Shown here one piece after another: positions 54,064 to 62,974 of a stretch of 64,000 bases of DNA; position 1 is the stretch's first letter, and every line of letters starts with the position of its first letter. The stretch is from NCBI RefSeq assembly GCF_011762005.1, contig NZ_JAASQU010000003.1:1-64000 (forward strand). The letters run 5' to 3'. The notes below the pieces were generated by a model that was given only the letters and a program-made list of their open reading frames with translations, did not search any database and was not told the DNA's origin. The position numbers and the translations under genes were made by a program. The DNA comes from Qipengyuania flava. GTDB taxonomy: Bacteria > Pseudomonadota > Alphaproteobacteria > Sphingomonadales > Sphingomonadaceae.

Positions 54064-54813
54064 TCAGACCGATCCGGCGTCGAGCGTGCCGCGGCTGAGA
54101 TCGCGCGAGATGATGCGCAGCAAGGCCGCCGCGCTGTCCGCCACCACTGCCCGGTGCGCGGCGATTGCGCGTGCGAAATGATTGTAGATCACCACTGCGG
54201 GGATCGCCGCGACCAGCCCCAGCGCGGTGGCGAGCAGTGCCTCGGCAATACCCGGCGCGACGACCGCAAGATTGGTGGTCTGCTGCTCGGCAATACCGAT
54301 GAAACTGTTCATGATGCCCCACACCGTGCCGAACAGGCCGACGAAGGGGGCTGTGGCGCCGATCGTGCCGAGAATGGTGACACCCTGCGTCATCTTGCGC
54401 GCGACCTTCGCCTCGTAGCGATCGAGCCGCGAGACCAGCCGTTCCTTCAGCCCTTCGCCGTCCGCCAGCGAACCGTCGGACTGCGCCAGTTCCTCGCGGG
54501 CTTCCTGCACGATGGGATGCTGCTGCGCGGTCCCGTCGAGCTGTGCGAGCGAGCGGGTAGCGGCGAGACGATCGCGAAAGGCCTCGGCGTCCTTGCGCTG
54601 ACGAGCAAGCTCGAGATGCTTTGCGACCAGCACTGTCCAGGTCACGATCGAGGCGACGACCAGCCCGAGCATGACCAGCTTCACCACCCAGTCCGCCTGC
54701 GCGAACATCCCCCAGACGCTGAGGTCGGCGGGCAAGGCTGCACTATCGGTGGCCGCTTCGGCAGCAGCCGGAGCCGCGAGCGCGAGGGATGGGAGAATAT
54801 ACTGTCTGATCAC
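54064..54813 (-). CDS. exbB: Biopolymer transport protein ExbB
   Basis: A 249-residue MotA/TolQ/ExbB protein with three membrane helices. GTIGATAPFVGLFGTVWGIMNSF and AVVAPGIAEALLATALGLVAAIPAVVIYN are signature regions. The N-terminus is signal-like (ALAAPAAAEA). A GTG start at 54813 is the best available. First gene of the seven-gene iron operon; a Fur-like box is 49 bases upstream. Confidence 0.93.
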   Translation of the reverse strand: MIRQYILPSLALAAPAAAEAATDSAALPADLSVWGMFAQADWVVKLVMLGLVVASIVTWTVLVAKHLELARQRKDAEAFRDRLAATRSLAQLDGTAQQHPIVQEAREELAQSDGSLADGEGLKERLVSRLDRYEAKVARKMTQGVTILGTIGATAPFVGLFGTVWGIMNSFIGIAEQQTTNLAVVAPGIAEALLATALGLVAAIPAVVIYNHFARAIAAHRAVVADSAAALLRIISRDLSRGTLDAGSV

Positions 54814-54861
54814 GATGGGCCTGCTGATTCGTTCGAGGCCCGACTAGGGACGATCGACTTG

Positions 54862-54885
54862 TAATGCAAGTCATTCGCAATTGCG
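54862..54885. promoter_or_regulatory. Fur-like box upstream of the exbB iron operon
   Basis: TAATGCAAGTCATTCGCAATTG closely resembles the TGCAAATCATTCGCA-type Fur boxes of Gram-negative bacteria (hexamer pattern rich in AAT/ATT). It lies 49 bases before exbB, so iron repression of the operon is expected. Confidence 0.6.
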
Positions 54886-54953
54886 ATACCGCGATCATGG
54901 CGCGCGAATTTCCGATCCGCCGGAGGACCGGCATCTTGAGGACGATTCGCCCG

Positions 54954-55292
54954 TCAGCCCAGGCGGGCGAAATTGGCGACGCCGGGCGCTTTGCGCGGCG
55001 CGGGTGGCGGCGGCGCGCGGTCAATTCCGGCGAGCCCGCCGAGCGCCGTTGAAATCCCCCCGAGGCGCTCTTCGTCGATCCGGTAGAACACCAGCTTGGC
55101 ATCCTTGCGCGTGGTCACCAGCCCGGCATTGCGCAACACCGCGAGCTGCTGGGACAATGTCGGCTGGCCAATGTCGGCCGCATCGTCGATCTCGCCGACA
55201 TTGCGCTCTACCCCGCTGAGCGTCTGCAGAATTCGCAGACGCACCGGATGCGCCACCGCTTTCAATCCATCGATCAATTCGTCCTGCGTCAT
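54954..55292 (-). CDS. ArsR-family regulator without cysteines
   Basis: A 112-residue winged-helix regulator (GLKAVAHPVRLRILQTLSG, IGQPTLSQQLAVLRNAGLV, DAKLVFYRID). The context is that of BigR/SqrR-type persulfide sensors, which use two cysteines, but this protein contains none. It must sense something else or act without ligand. Likely target: the palindrome at 56001-56015. Overlaps the peroxiredoxin stop (ATGA). Confidence 0.85.
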   Translation of the reverse strand: MTQDELIDGLKAVAHPVRLRILQTLSGVERNVGEIDDAADIGQPTLSQQLAVLRNAGLVTTRKDAKLVFYRIDEERLGGISTALGGLAGIDRAPPPPAPRKAPGVANFARLG

Positions 55293-55960
55293 TTGCGTTT
55301 GCCCGGCGATGCCTGGGTCAGGAACCAGTCGGTCTGACCCGGGGCGGCAAACACGTCGTCAAGCAACGCGCTGGGCTGCTGCAGCAGATCGTCGCCCGGC
55401 TCCCAGTTTGCAGGCGCCAGAACCGAACCGGAATCCACCGCCTGCAATGCGTCCAGCGTGCGGAGCATTTCCGGCGTCGAGCGCCCTACATTGGCGGGGT
55501 AGCAGGTCATCGCCCGCACCACCCCCTCGGGATCGATGAAGAAAGTGGTGCGCACAGTGCCGCTGTCATTGTCCTGCGGCGCCACCATCCCATAGGCGCG
55601 CCCGATCACCAGCGTGGGGTCTTCGACGATCGGGAACCGCACTTCGACGTCGAAGCGGTCGCGGATCATCCGCAACCACGCGAAATGCGAGAACAGGCTG
55701 TCCACCGACAGCGCCATCAACGCGCAATCCCGCCGGGCAAAATCGCCGGCCGCCCGCGCCAATGCGACAAACTCGGTCGTGCAGACGGGCGTGAAATCGG
55801 CCGGGTGCGAGAACAGCACCAGCCAGCGCCCGCGAAAGTCGGACAGGCGGATATCCCCTGCAGTGCTGCGCGCACTGAAATCGGGGGCGAGATCGCCGAT
55901 GCGCAAGCCGGCACTGGATACGCCGTGAGCGGCTTCGGGACTGCTGGGCAACTGGGTCAT
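55289..55960 (-). CDS. 1-Cys peroxiredoxin (Prx6 type)
   Basis: A 223-residue AhpC/TSA-family peroxidase. The peroxidatic cysteine is C60 in ADFTPVCTTEF. The C-terminal extension and the absence of a canonical resolving motif place it with 1-Cys (Prx6-like) enzymes. It reduces peroxides, and possibly persulfides given its neighbours. It is cotranscribed with the ArsR gene and divergent from the persulfide dioxygenase. Confidence 0.9.
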   Translation of the reverse strand: MTQLPSSPEAAHGVSSAGLRIGDLAPDFSARSTAGDIRLSDFRGRWLVLFSHPADFTPVCTTEFVALARAAGDFARRDCALMALSVDSLFSHFAWLRMIRDRFDVEVRFPIVEDPTLVIGRAYGMVAPQDNDSGTVRTTFFIDPEGVVRAMTCYPANVGRSTPEMLRTLDALQAVDSGSVLAPANWEPGDDLLQQPSALLDDVFAAPGQTDWFLTQASPGKRK

Positions 55961-55976
55961 GCCCTGTCTCTAGCAC

Positions 55977-56015
55977 TTGACACCATCAATGCAATACATA
56001 TACATAGTTTATGTA
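55977..56015 (+). promoter_or_regulatory. Promoter with overlapping palindromic operator of the sulfur operon
   Basis: A consensus -35 TTGACA at 55977-55982 and a 16-base spacer lead to -10 TATACA at 55999-56004. A perfect 6-3-6 palindrome TACATA-GTT-TATGTA at 56001-56015 overlaps the -10 and the probable start site. This is a repressor-type layout, and the adjacent ArsR regulator is the natural candidate. Confidence 0.75.
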
Positions 56016-56035
56016 ACTTATATGGAGTGAGTCGC

Positions 56036-56965
56036 ATGACACACGACAAAGCCTTGGCCACTGCCACCGCCCAGATCAGGCGCGCCAGCGCCTCGGCATC
56101 GCATCGCCCTTCAATTGCCGGTTTCTTTGACGAGGCCACCAATACCGTCTCTTACGTAGTGCATGACCCGGCGACCAAGGAGGCCGCAATCATCGACTCC
56201 GTGCTCGATTTCGAGGCGGCTTCGGGACGCACTTCGAACGGGTCGGCCGATCTGATAATCGAATACATCACTTCCAATAATCTGAAAGTGATCTGGCTGA
56301 TCGAGACGCATGCGCATGCCGATCACATCTCTGCCGCGCCCTATCTGCAAGACAAGCTCGGCGGGAAGCTGGCTATCGGACGCGAGATCATCCGCGTGCA
56401 GGAAGTCTTCGGCAAGCTGTTCAACGCCGGGACCGATTTCGAGCGCGATGGATCGCAATTCGACAAGCTGTTCGATGACGGCGAGACGTTCCAGATCGGC
56501 GAGCTCGAAGGCATCGCGCTGCACGTTCCCGGCCACACGCCCGCCGACATGGCCTTTATCATCGGCGACGCCGCTTTCGTGGGCGATACGATCTTCATGC
56601 CCGACTTCGGCACCGCCCGCGCGGATTTCCCCGGAGGCGATGCGCACCAATTGTTCCGCTCGATCCGCCGGCTGCTGTCGCTGCCAGACGCAACGCGGCT
56701 GTTCCTCTGCCACGATTACAAGGCCCCCGGGCGTGACGACTACGCTTGGGAGACCACGGTCAAACAGCAGCGCGAGGAAAACGTGCACGTAAAGGACGGC
56801 GTGACCGAAGAAGACTTCGTCGCCATGCGGACCAGCCGCGACAAGACGCTCGCCATGCCCAAGCTGATCATGCCTTCGGTGCAGGTGAACATCCGCGGCG
56901 GCCGACTGCCCGAACCCGAAGACAATGGCGTGAGCTACATCAAGATACCGGTGAACGCGGTATGA
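56036..56965 (+). CDS. Persulfide dioxygenase-like metallo-hydrolase (ETHE1/Blh family)
   Basis: A 309-residue metallo-beta-lactamase-fold protein with HAHADH (H92, H94, D96, H97), then GHTPADM, GDTIFMPDFGTARADFPGG and HDY, the ETHE1/Blh pattern. It should oxidise glutathione persulfide to sulfite. GGAGTGAG ribosome site. First gene of the sulfide operon; its end overlaps the next gene by ATGA. Confidence 0.9.
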   Translation: MTHDKALATATAQIRRASASASHRPSIAGFFDEATNTVSYVVHDPATKEAAIIDSVLDFEAASGRTSNGSADLIIEYITSNNLKVIWLIETHAHADHISAAPYLQDKLGGKLAIGREIIRVQEVFGKLFNAGTDFERDGSQFDKLFDDGETFQIGELEGIALHVPGHTPADMAFIIGDAAFVGDTIFMPDFGTARADFPGGDAHQLFRSIRRLLSLPDATRLFLCHDYKAPGRDDYAWETTVKQQREENVHVKDGVTEEDFVAMRTSRDKTLAMPKLIMPSVQVNIRGGRLPEPEDNGVSYIKIPVNAV

Positions 56966-57411
56966 CATTGCCCGGCTATCCCGAAGCGGCCCCGCTCGCG
57001 GGTCTCGCAGGCGGCGTGCTGATCGGGCTGGCTGCGGCGGTGATGCTGCTCGGCCTCGGGCGGATCGCCGGGGTCTCGGGCATCGCCGCGAAGGCGGCGG
57101 GGCTCGGCGGCAGCGGGATCGCGCGCGGCGGTGCGTGGACGTTCCTCATCGGGCTCCCCTTGGGCGCGCTGGTCGTATCGCTCGCGCAGGGGGGGATCGC
57201 AGCCAGTTTCGCGAGCGCCCCGGTGCTGGTGATCGCCGGCCTGCTGGTCGGGATCGGTACGCGCCTCGGCAGCGGCTGTACCAGCGGCCATGGCGTGTGC
57301 GGCATCAGCCGCTTCTCCGCCCGCTCGATCGTGGCGACGCTGACCTTCATGGCCGCCGGTATCGCGACCGTCGCCGCGATGAACGCGCTGGGGCTGGAGG
57401 TGCTGCCATGA
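56962..57411 (+). CDS. YeeE/YedE-family sulfur transport protein (first of pair)
   Basis: A 149-residue membrane protein with four helices and the signature GSGCTSGHGVCG (C106, C113) used to pass sulfur species. YeeE/YedE proteins are proposed or shown to import thiosulfate or persulfide sulfur. Split-gene pair with the next ORF, linked by ATGA on both sides. Confidence 0.88.
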   Translation: MTLPGYPEAAPLAGLAGGVLIGLAAAVMLLGLGRIAGVSGIAAKAAGLGGSGIARGGAWTFLIGLPLGALVVSLAQGGIAASFASAPVLVIAGLLVGIGTRLGSGCTSGHGVCGISRFSARSIVATLTFMAAGIATVAAMNALGLEVLP

Positions 57412-57830
57412 ATCGCACCACCCTGCCCTCGCTGCTCTCGGGTATCCTCTTCGGCGCGGGCCTCGCGCTGGGCGGCATGACCGACCCCGCCCGTGTCCGC
57501 GGCTTTCTCGACCTGTTCGGCGCCTGGGACCCAACGCTGGCCTTCGTCATGGGCGGCGCGGTCATCGTGATGGCAGTGGCCTGGCGGATGGTTGCCCGCA
57601 TGCCCCAACCATGGCTCGCCGAAGCCTTCCATCTGCCGACACGCGCCGACCTCACCCCGCGCCTGATCGGCGGCGCTGCGCTGTTTGGCATGGGCTGGGG
57701 CATAGCCGGGCTATGCCCCGGACCGGGTATCGCGGCGCTGGTCATCGAACCGATGTCGGCGGCAGTTTTCGTCGCGGCAATGCTCGTCGGGATGGCCGCC
57801 GTCCGCCTGGTCGAAGGCACCCCGGCATGA
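57408..57830 (+). CDS. YeeE/YedE-family sulfur transport protein (second of pair)
   Basis: A 140-residue membrane protein, the second half of the YeeE/YedE pair, with GGMTDPARVRGFLD and a cysteine in GLCPGPG (C103). The two halves together correspond to one full-length YeeE. Coupled to the next gene by ATGA. Confidence 0.88.
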   Translation: MNRTTLPSLLSGILFGAGLALGGMTDPARVRGFLDLFGAWDPTLAFVMGGAVIVMAVAWRMVARMPQPWLAEAFHLPTRADLTPRLIGGAALFGMGWGIAGLCPGPGIAALVIEPMSAAVFVAAMLVGMAAVRLVEGTPA

Positions 57831-58249
57831 ACATCGCGGTCGTGTCCAAGCGTTTCGCGGTCGCACCGCAACTGGCCCCTGGGGACCTCGCGGCTGCCGC
57901 AGGCGCGGGTTACCGTGTGCTTATCTGCAACCGCCCCGATGGCGAAGAGGCGGGCCAGCCCGACGCGGCGGCCATGCACGCGGCGGCGACCGAAGCAGGC
58001 ATGGAATTCCATCACATACCCATTTGGGGCGGCGCGTTTCCCGATGAAGCGATTGCTGCCTTCGGCGCGCTGCGCCGCACTGCGCCCGGCAAGGTGCTGG
58101 CCTATTGCCGCAGCGGAACGCGCTCGATCACGCTCGATGCGCTCGCCAATCCCGAAGGGCTCGATCCGGCCACGCTGATCGCGACGGCAAAGGCTGCGGG
58201 TTACGACCTGTCGGCGCTCGCGCCGCGGTTGAATGCACGGAACGGTTAG
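57827..58249 (+). CDS. DUF442/TIGR01244-family sulfur transferase-phosphatase-like protein
   Basis: A 140-residue protein with the phosphatase/rhodanese-like loop CRSGTR (C94 to R99). This family is commonly fused to, or next to, Blh persulfide dioxygenase and acts as a sulfur transferase. It is coupled upstream by ATGA. The sqr start follows 14 bases later. Confidence 0.85.
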   Translation: MNIAVVSKRFAVAPQLAPGDLAAAAGAGYRVLICNRPDGEEAGQPDAAAMHAAATEAGMEFHHIPIWGGAFPDEAIAAFGALRRTAPGKVLAYCRSGTRSITLDALANPEGLDPATLIATAKAAGYDLSALAPRLNARNG

Positions 58250-58263
58250 GAATGGAGAGGCTC

Positions 58264-59490
58264 ATGGCACGCAATTCAACGCATGACATCGTCATCATCG
58301 GCGGCGGTGCCGGGGGCATCGCGACCGCCGCATCGCTGCTCAAGCGACGACCGCTGCTCGATATCGCGATCGTCGAGCCGCAGAGCGAGCATTACTATCA
58401 GCCGGGCTGGACAATGGTGGGCGGGGGCGTGTTCGATGCACCGGTAACCTGTCGCCCGATGGCCAGCGTGATGCCCGAGCGCGCGCATTGGATCCGCCGG
58501 GCCGCCGCCTCGTTCCAGCCGGAGGCGAACCGGGTCACACTCGATGACGGCAGCACGATCGAATACAAGCTGCTCGTCGTCGCTCCCGGTATCCGGCTCG
58601 CGTGGGAGCAGATCAAGGGGCTCGAAGAAGCGCTCGGTCGCAACGGCGTGACCTCCAACTATCGATACGATCTTGCACCCTACACCTGGGAGCTGGTGCG
58701 TAACCTCAAATCGGGCCGTGCGATCTTCAGCCAGCCGCCGATGCCGATCAAATGCGCGGGCGCACCGCAGAAAGCGATGTACCTGTCTTGCGACGCATGG
58801 GCCGAACGTGGCGTGCTCGATGCGATCGACGTCGAGTTTCGCAATGCGGGCGGCGTGCTGTTCGGGGTCGAGGCCTATGTCCCCGCGCTGATGGACTATG
58901 TCGCGCGCTACGGCATCGACCTCAAGCTGCAGCAGAAGCTGGCGGCCGTCGACGGCGAGGCGAAGACCGCCACTTTCGAAACCATAGAGGGGGGCGAAAC
59001 CGTAGGCTTCGACATGCTGCATGCGGTGCCGCCGCAGGTCGCGCCCGATTTCCTTGCGCGGAGCCCCCTGGCACAGGCTGACAGCGGCTTCGTCGAGGTC
59101 GATAAGCACACGCTGCAGCACCCGCGCTTCGCGAATGTCTTCGGGCTTGGCGATGCCGCCTCGACACCCAATGCCAAGACTGCCGCTGCAGCGCGCAAGC
59201 AGGCACCGATCGTCGCGGTCAATGCGCTGGCGGTTCTCGACGGTCGCAAGCCAGCCGCACTGTATGACGGTTATGGCAGTTGTCCGCTGACGGTCGAGCG
59301 CGGTCGCATCGTGCTGGCCGAGTTCGGCTATGACGGCAAGTTGCTGCCGAGCTTCCCACGCTGGTTGATCGATGGCACCAAGCCGCACCGGTTGAGCTGG
59401 CTGCTCAAGTCCGAAGCGCTGCCGTGGATCTACTGGAACGGCATGCTCAAGGGTCACGAGTGGCTGGTGAAACCCAAGGAAGCCGCCTGA
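58264..59490 (+). CDS. sqr: Sulfide:quinone oxidoreductase
   Basis: A 408-residue FAD enzyme. Dinucleotide motif GGGAGG at 13-18, with cysteines C63, C164 (IKCAGAPQK) and C340 (YGSCPLT). The CAGAPQK and SCPLT pair marks mitochondrial-type SQR (SQOR). It oxidises sulfide, passes electrons to ubiquinone and makes a persulfide. The start at 58264 has a GGAGAGG site; the upstream ATG at 58252 has none. Confidence 0.92.
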   Translation: MARNSTHDIVIIGGGAGGIATAASLLKRRPLLDIAIVEPQSEHYYQPGWTMVGGGVFDAPVTCRPMASVMPERAHWIRRAAASFQPEANRVTLDDGSTIEYKLLVVAPGIRLAWEQIKGLEEALGRNGVTSNYRYDLAPYTWELVRNLKSGRAIFSQPPMPIKCAGAPQKAMYLSCDAWAERGVLDAIDVEFRNAGGVLFGVEAYVPALMDYVARYGIDLKLQQKLAAVDGEAKTATFETIEGGETVGFDMLHAVPPQVAPDFLARSPLAQADSGFVEVDKHTLQHPRFANVFGLGDAASTPNAKTAAAARKQAPIVAVNALAVLDGRKPAALYDGYGSCPLTVERGRIVLAEFGYDGKLLPSFPRWLIDGTKPHRLSWLLKSEALPWIYWNGMLKGHEWLVKPKEAA

Positions 59491-59492
59491 CC

Positions 59493-61301
59493 ATGGCCGA
59501 TAGCCCCGGACCGGGCACAGCCGGCACTTCATCGCGCGGTAGCCATGCGCTTGCGCGCTACCTGCCGATCCTCGGCTGGGCGCGCAGCTACGATCGCCAC
59601 GTGCTGACCAGCGATCTCGTGGCCGCGATCATCGTTACCATCATGCTGATTCCGCAAAGCCTTGCCTATGCGCTGCTTGCCGGGCTCCCTCCGGTTGTCG
59701 GTCTCTATGCTTCGATCCTCCCGCTCGTTGCCTATGCGATCTTCGGCACCAGCCGCACGCTCGCTGTCGGGCCGGTCGCAGTGGTTTCGCTGATGACCGC
59801 GAGCGCGGCAGGCGCAGTGGCGGCGCAAGGAACCGAGCTCTACCTCGAAGCGGCGATCACGCTTGCAGCGCTTTCGGGCATCATGCTGGCGGTGCTGGGT
59901 TTCCTGCGACTGGGATTCCTCGCCAATCTGCTGTCGCACCCGGTAATCAGCGGATTCATCACCGCAAGTGGGATATTGATCGCGACCAGCCAGCTCCGGC
60001 ACATTCTCGGCGTCACGGCAGGCGGCGATACCTGGCCCGCAATGCTCGGCAGTCTCGCCCGGGCATTCGATACGATCAATCCCTGGACGCTGGCGATCGG
60101 ACTACCCGCCACCGCCTTCCTGTTCTGGGTTCGCAAGGGATTGAAGCCCGCGCTCGTCTCGCTGAGGCTGCAACCGCGAGCGGCCGATATCGTCGCCAAA
60201 GCCGGGCCGGTGATTGCGGTCGTGGTTACCATCCTCGCCGCACTATCCTTCGACCTTGGTGCGCGCGGCGTCGACCTCGTCGGCGCGATCCCGCAAGGCC
60301 TGCCGCCATTCGCGCTGCCCTCGACCGATCCCGACCTGATCGCCCGACTGTGGGTCCCCGCCCTGCTGATCTCGGTGATCGGCTTCGTCGAGAGCGTCTC
60401 GGTCGCGCAGACGCTGGCCGCCAAACGGCGGCAGCGCATCGCTCCTGATCAGGAACTGATTGGACTGGGCGCAGCCAATATCGCGAGCGCGGTCTCGGGC
60501 GGTTACCCCGTCACCGGCGGTTTCGCGCGTTCGGTGGTCAATTTCGACGCGGGTGCCGAAACCCCCGCTGCCGGCGCCTACACTGCGCTCGGCATTGCAT
60601 TGGCGGGACTGTTCCTCACCCCCCTGCTGTTTCACTTGCCGATCGCCACGCTCGCGGCAACCATCATCGTGGCGGTGCTCGCATTGGTCGACCTGAAAAC
60701 CCCGGGGCAGTTGTGGCGCTATTCGAAAGGCGATTTCGCCGCCCATGTCGCAACTATAGCAATCACGCTTACCGCGGGTGTCGAACTGGGCGTCATCGCC
60801 GGGGTGGTGGTCGGCCTGCTGCTCTATCTGTGGCGCGCCAGCCGCCCGCATGCAGCGATCGTCGGGCGCGTCCCCGAAACCGAGCATTTCCGCAATGTCG
60901 AGCGACACCGCGTGTTCACCGTTCCGCATGTGCTGTCGATCCGTATCGACGAAAGCCTGACTTATCTCAACGCGCGCTGGCTCGAGGAATATGTGCTCGA
61001 AGAAGTCGCCGACCGGCCCGCGGTGCGTCACGTCATCCTGATGTGCAGCGCGGTCAACGAGATCGATGCCTCGGGCCTCGAAAGCCTCGAGGCAATCAAC
61101 CATCGACTCATCGATGCCGGGATCGGCCTGCACCTTTCCGAAGTAAAGGGACCGGTCATGGATCGCCTGCAGCGAACCCATTTCACCGCCGAACTGAACG
61201 GGCGGGTCTACCTGTCGCAAAACCGCGCTTTCGGCGACCTCGCGAAGAATGGCGGTCCGCCCGAGGCGGTTCCTGCGGATATGGCGAGGGGGATGATCTG
61301 A
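59493..61301 (+). CDS. SulP-family anion transporter with STAS domain, in the sulfide operon
   Basis: A 602-residue transporter with the SulP domain (ILPLVAYAIFGTSRTLAVGPVAVVSLM, SIDPAVVSGF-like region VISGFITASG) and a C-terminal STAS domain (about 500-580). Its ATG follows the sqr stop by two bases, so it is in the sulfide operon, and probably exports or imports a sulfur oxyanion. The stop overlaps the small HTH gene (TGATG). Confidence 0.88.
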   Translation: MADSPGPGTAGTSSRGSHALARYLPILGWARSYDRHVLTSDLVAAIIVTIMLIPQSLAYALLAGLPPVVGLYASILPLVAYAIFGTSRTLAVGPVAVVSLMTASAAGAVAAQGTELYLEAAITLAALSGIMLAVLGFLRLGFLANLLSHPVISGFITASGILIATSQLRHILGVTAGGDTWPAMLGSLARAFDTINPWTLAIGLPATAFLFWVRKGLKPALVSLRLQPRAADIVAKAGPVIAVVVTILAALSFDLGARGVDLVGAIPQGLPPFALPSTDPDLIARLWVPALLISVIGFVESVSVAQTLAAKRRQRIAPDQELIGLGAANIASAVSGGYPVTGGFARSVVNFDAGAETPAAGAYTALGIALAGLFLTPLLFHLPIATLAATIIVAVLALVDLKTPGQLWRYSKGDFAAHVATIAITLTAGVELGVIAGVVVGLLLYLWRASRPHAAIVGRVPETEHFRNVERHRVFTVPHVLSIRIDESLTYLNARWLEEYVLEEVADRPAVRHVILMCSAVNEIDASGLESLEAINHRLIDAGIGLHLSEVKGPVMDRLQRTHFTAELNGRVYLSQNRAFGDLAKNGGPPEAVPADMARGMI

Positions 61302-61462
61302 TGGCACGGATCGTGGACAAGGAAGCACGCTGCCAGCGCATCGCCGCGCTCATCGCCAGCGGCAGGGGCGTGTGCGAAAGTTGCCGCGAGATCGGCATCT
61401 CCGAAAAGACCTTTTACCGCTGGCGCGCCGAGCGCCAATCGAATGCAACACCCGTTGCGTAA
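61301..61462 (+). CDS. 53-residue helix-turn-helix protein coupled to sulP
   Basis: A 53-residue protein with one HTH: RIAALIASGRGVCESCREIGISEKTFYRWRAE. It resembles the N-terminus of IS3-type transposase OrfA or resolvase HTHs, but no transposase follows. Its ATG overlaps the SulP stop (TGATG), which is strong evidence that it is translated. It contains three cysteines (two as CESC), so metal or persulfide sensing is possible. Confidence 0.7.
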   Translation: MARIVDKEARCQRIAALIASGRGVCESCREIGISEKTFYRWRAERQSNATPVA

Positions 61463-61519
61463 TTGGGGCGGGCCACCTTAGGCTGGCTCAGCTAGACCCG
61501 TCGCAAGACAGGAATGGAT

Positions 61520-62974
61520 ATGTTCGAACAGTTCGACGCCTTGCTTCTCGCCCGGATACAGTTCGCCTTCACGGTGAGCTTCCATTTCATCTTCCCGGCC
61601 TTCTCGATCGGGCTGGCGAGCTATCTCGCAGTGCTCGAGGGTTTGTGGCTCAAGACCGGCAAGCAGCTTTATCTCGACCTGTTCAAATACTGGCTCAAGA
61701 TTTTCGCCATCGCTTTCGCCATGGGCGTCGTCTCGGGCATCGTGATGAGCTATCAATTCGGCACCAACTGGTCGGTCTTCTCCGACATCGCCGGGCCGGT
61801 CATCGGGCCGCTCATGGCCTATGAAGTGCTGACCGCCTTCTTCCTCGAGGCGGGTTTCCTCGGCGTGATGCTGTTCGGCATGAACAAGGTCGGCAGGAAG
61901 CTGCATTTCGCCGCCACACTCATGGTCGCGGCGGGGACGTTCATCTCGGCTTTCTGGATCCTGTCGGTAAACAGCTGGATGCAGACCCCGGTCGGCTACG
62001 AGATCGGCGCCAACGGCCAGTATCTGCCCGGCGAGAGCTGGCTGGAAATCATCTTCAATCCCAGCTTCCCCTACCGGCTCGTGCACACGGTGATCGCCGC
62101 CTATCTTACCACCGCTTTCGTGGTCGGCGGGGTCGGCGCATGGCACCTGCTGCGCGACCGGACGAATGCCCATGCGCGCAAGATGTTTTCCATGGCGATG
62201 TGGATGGCCGCCATCGTCGCGCCGATCCAGATTTTCGCGGGCGACCTCCATGGCCTCAATACGCTGGAGCACCAGCCGCAGAAGGTCATGGCGATGGAAG
62301 GACACTTCGACAGCCATCCCGACGGCGCGCCGCTTATCCTGTTCGGCATTCCGAACAGCGCGGAGAAGCGCGTCGATTACGCAATCGAGATCCCCAAGGC
62401 TTCCTCGCTCATCCTGAAGCACGATCTGGACGCGCCGCTGGCAGGGCTCGACACGATCCCCGACGACGAGGAACCGCCGGTCGGCATCGTGTTCTGGTCG
62501 TTCCGCATCATGGTCGGCATCGGTTTCGCCATGCTCGGACTTGGATTGTGGAGCCTGCTCGCGCGGGCGCGGCGCAGGCTTTACGACTGGCCGATGCTGC
62601 ACCGTGCGGCGCTCGTTATGGCCCCGAGCGGTTTCGTGGCGGTGCTGGCAGGCTGGATCACCACCGAGGTCGGCCGCCAGCCCTATGTCATCTACAATTT
62701 GCTGCGCACCGCCGATGCGGCGAGCCCGCTCGATGCGCCGGCAGTCGGGGCCTCGTTGCTGGCCTTCGTCGTGGTGTACTTCTTCGTCTTCGGAGCGGGC
62801 GTCTGGTACATCCTGCACCTGATGCACAAACCGCCGCATGCCGGCGAAGTGGGTGTGAAGCGCGGCGACAAGGGCCCGATCCGGACTGCGGGCATCACGC
62901 CCGGGCCATCGCAGAACCCGGGAGATCCCGACACGCTGCCGCGCAATCACGAGGAGGCGACCGATGGCCGTTAA
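61520..62974 (+). CDS. cydA: Cytochrome bd ubiquinol oxidase subunit I
   Basis: A 484-residue subunit with nine or so helices. The heme b595 histidine H22 lies in SFHFIFPAFSIG. The sequence lacks a long Q-loop, as in CIO-type bd oxidases (QTPVGYEIGANGQYLPGESWLEIIFNP). The start at 61520 is preferred for an AGGA six bases upstream; 61514 is possible. It reduces oxygen using quinol without pumping protons. Confidence 0.95.
   Translation: MFEQFDALLLARIQFAFTVSFHFIFPAFSIGLASYLAVLEGLWLKTGKQLYLDLFKYWLKIFAIAFAMGVVSGIVMSYQFGTNWSVFSDIAGPVIGPLMAYEVLTAFFLEAGFLGVMLFGMNKVGRKLHFAATLMVAAGTFISAFWILSVNSWMQTPVGYEIGANGQYLPGESWLEIIFNPSFPYRLVHTVIAAYLTTAFVVGGVGAWHLLRDRTNAHARKMFSMAMWMAAIVAPIQIFAGDLHGLNTLEHQPQKVMAMEGHFDSHPDGAPLILFGIPNSAEKRVDYAIEIPKASSLILKHDLDAPLAGLDTIPDDEEPPVGIVFWSFRIMVGIGFAMLGLGLWSLLARARRRLYDWPMLHRAALVMAPSGFVAVLAGWITTEVGRQPYVIYNLLRTADAASPLDAPAVGASLLAFVVVYFFVFGAGVWYILHLMHKPPHAGEVGVKRGDKGPIRTAGITPGPSQNPGDPDTLPRNHEEATDGR

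Noticed and set aside
61301-61462. An insertion sequence fragment
   Set aside because: The HTH resembles transposase OrfA, but there are no terminal repeats or DDE domain nearby, and the frame is coupled to sulP, so I treat it as a gene.
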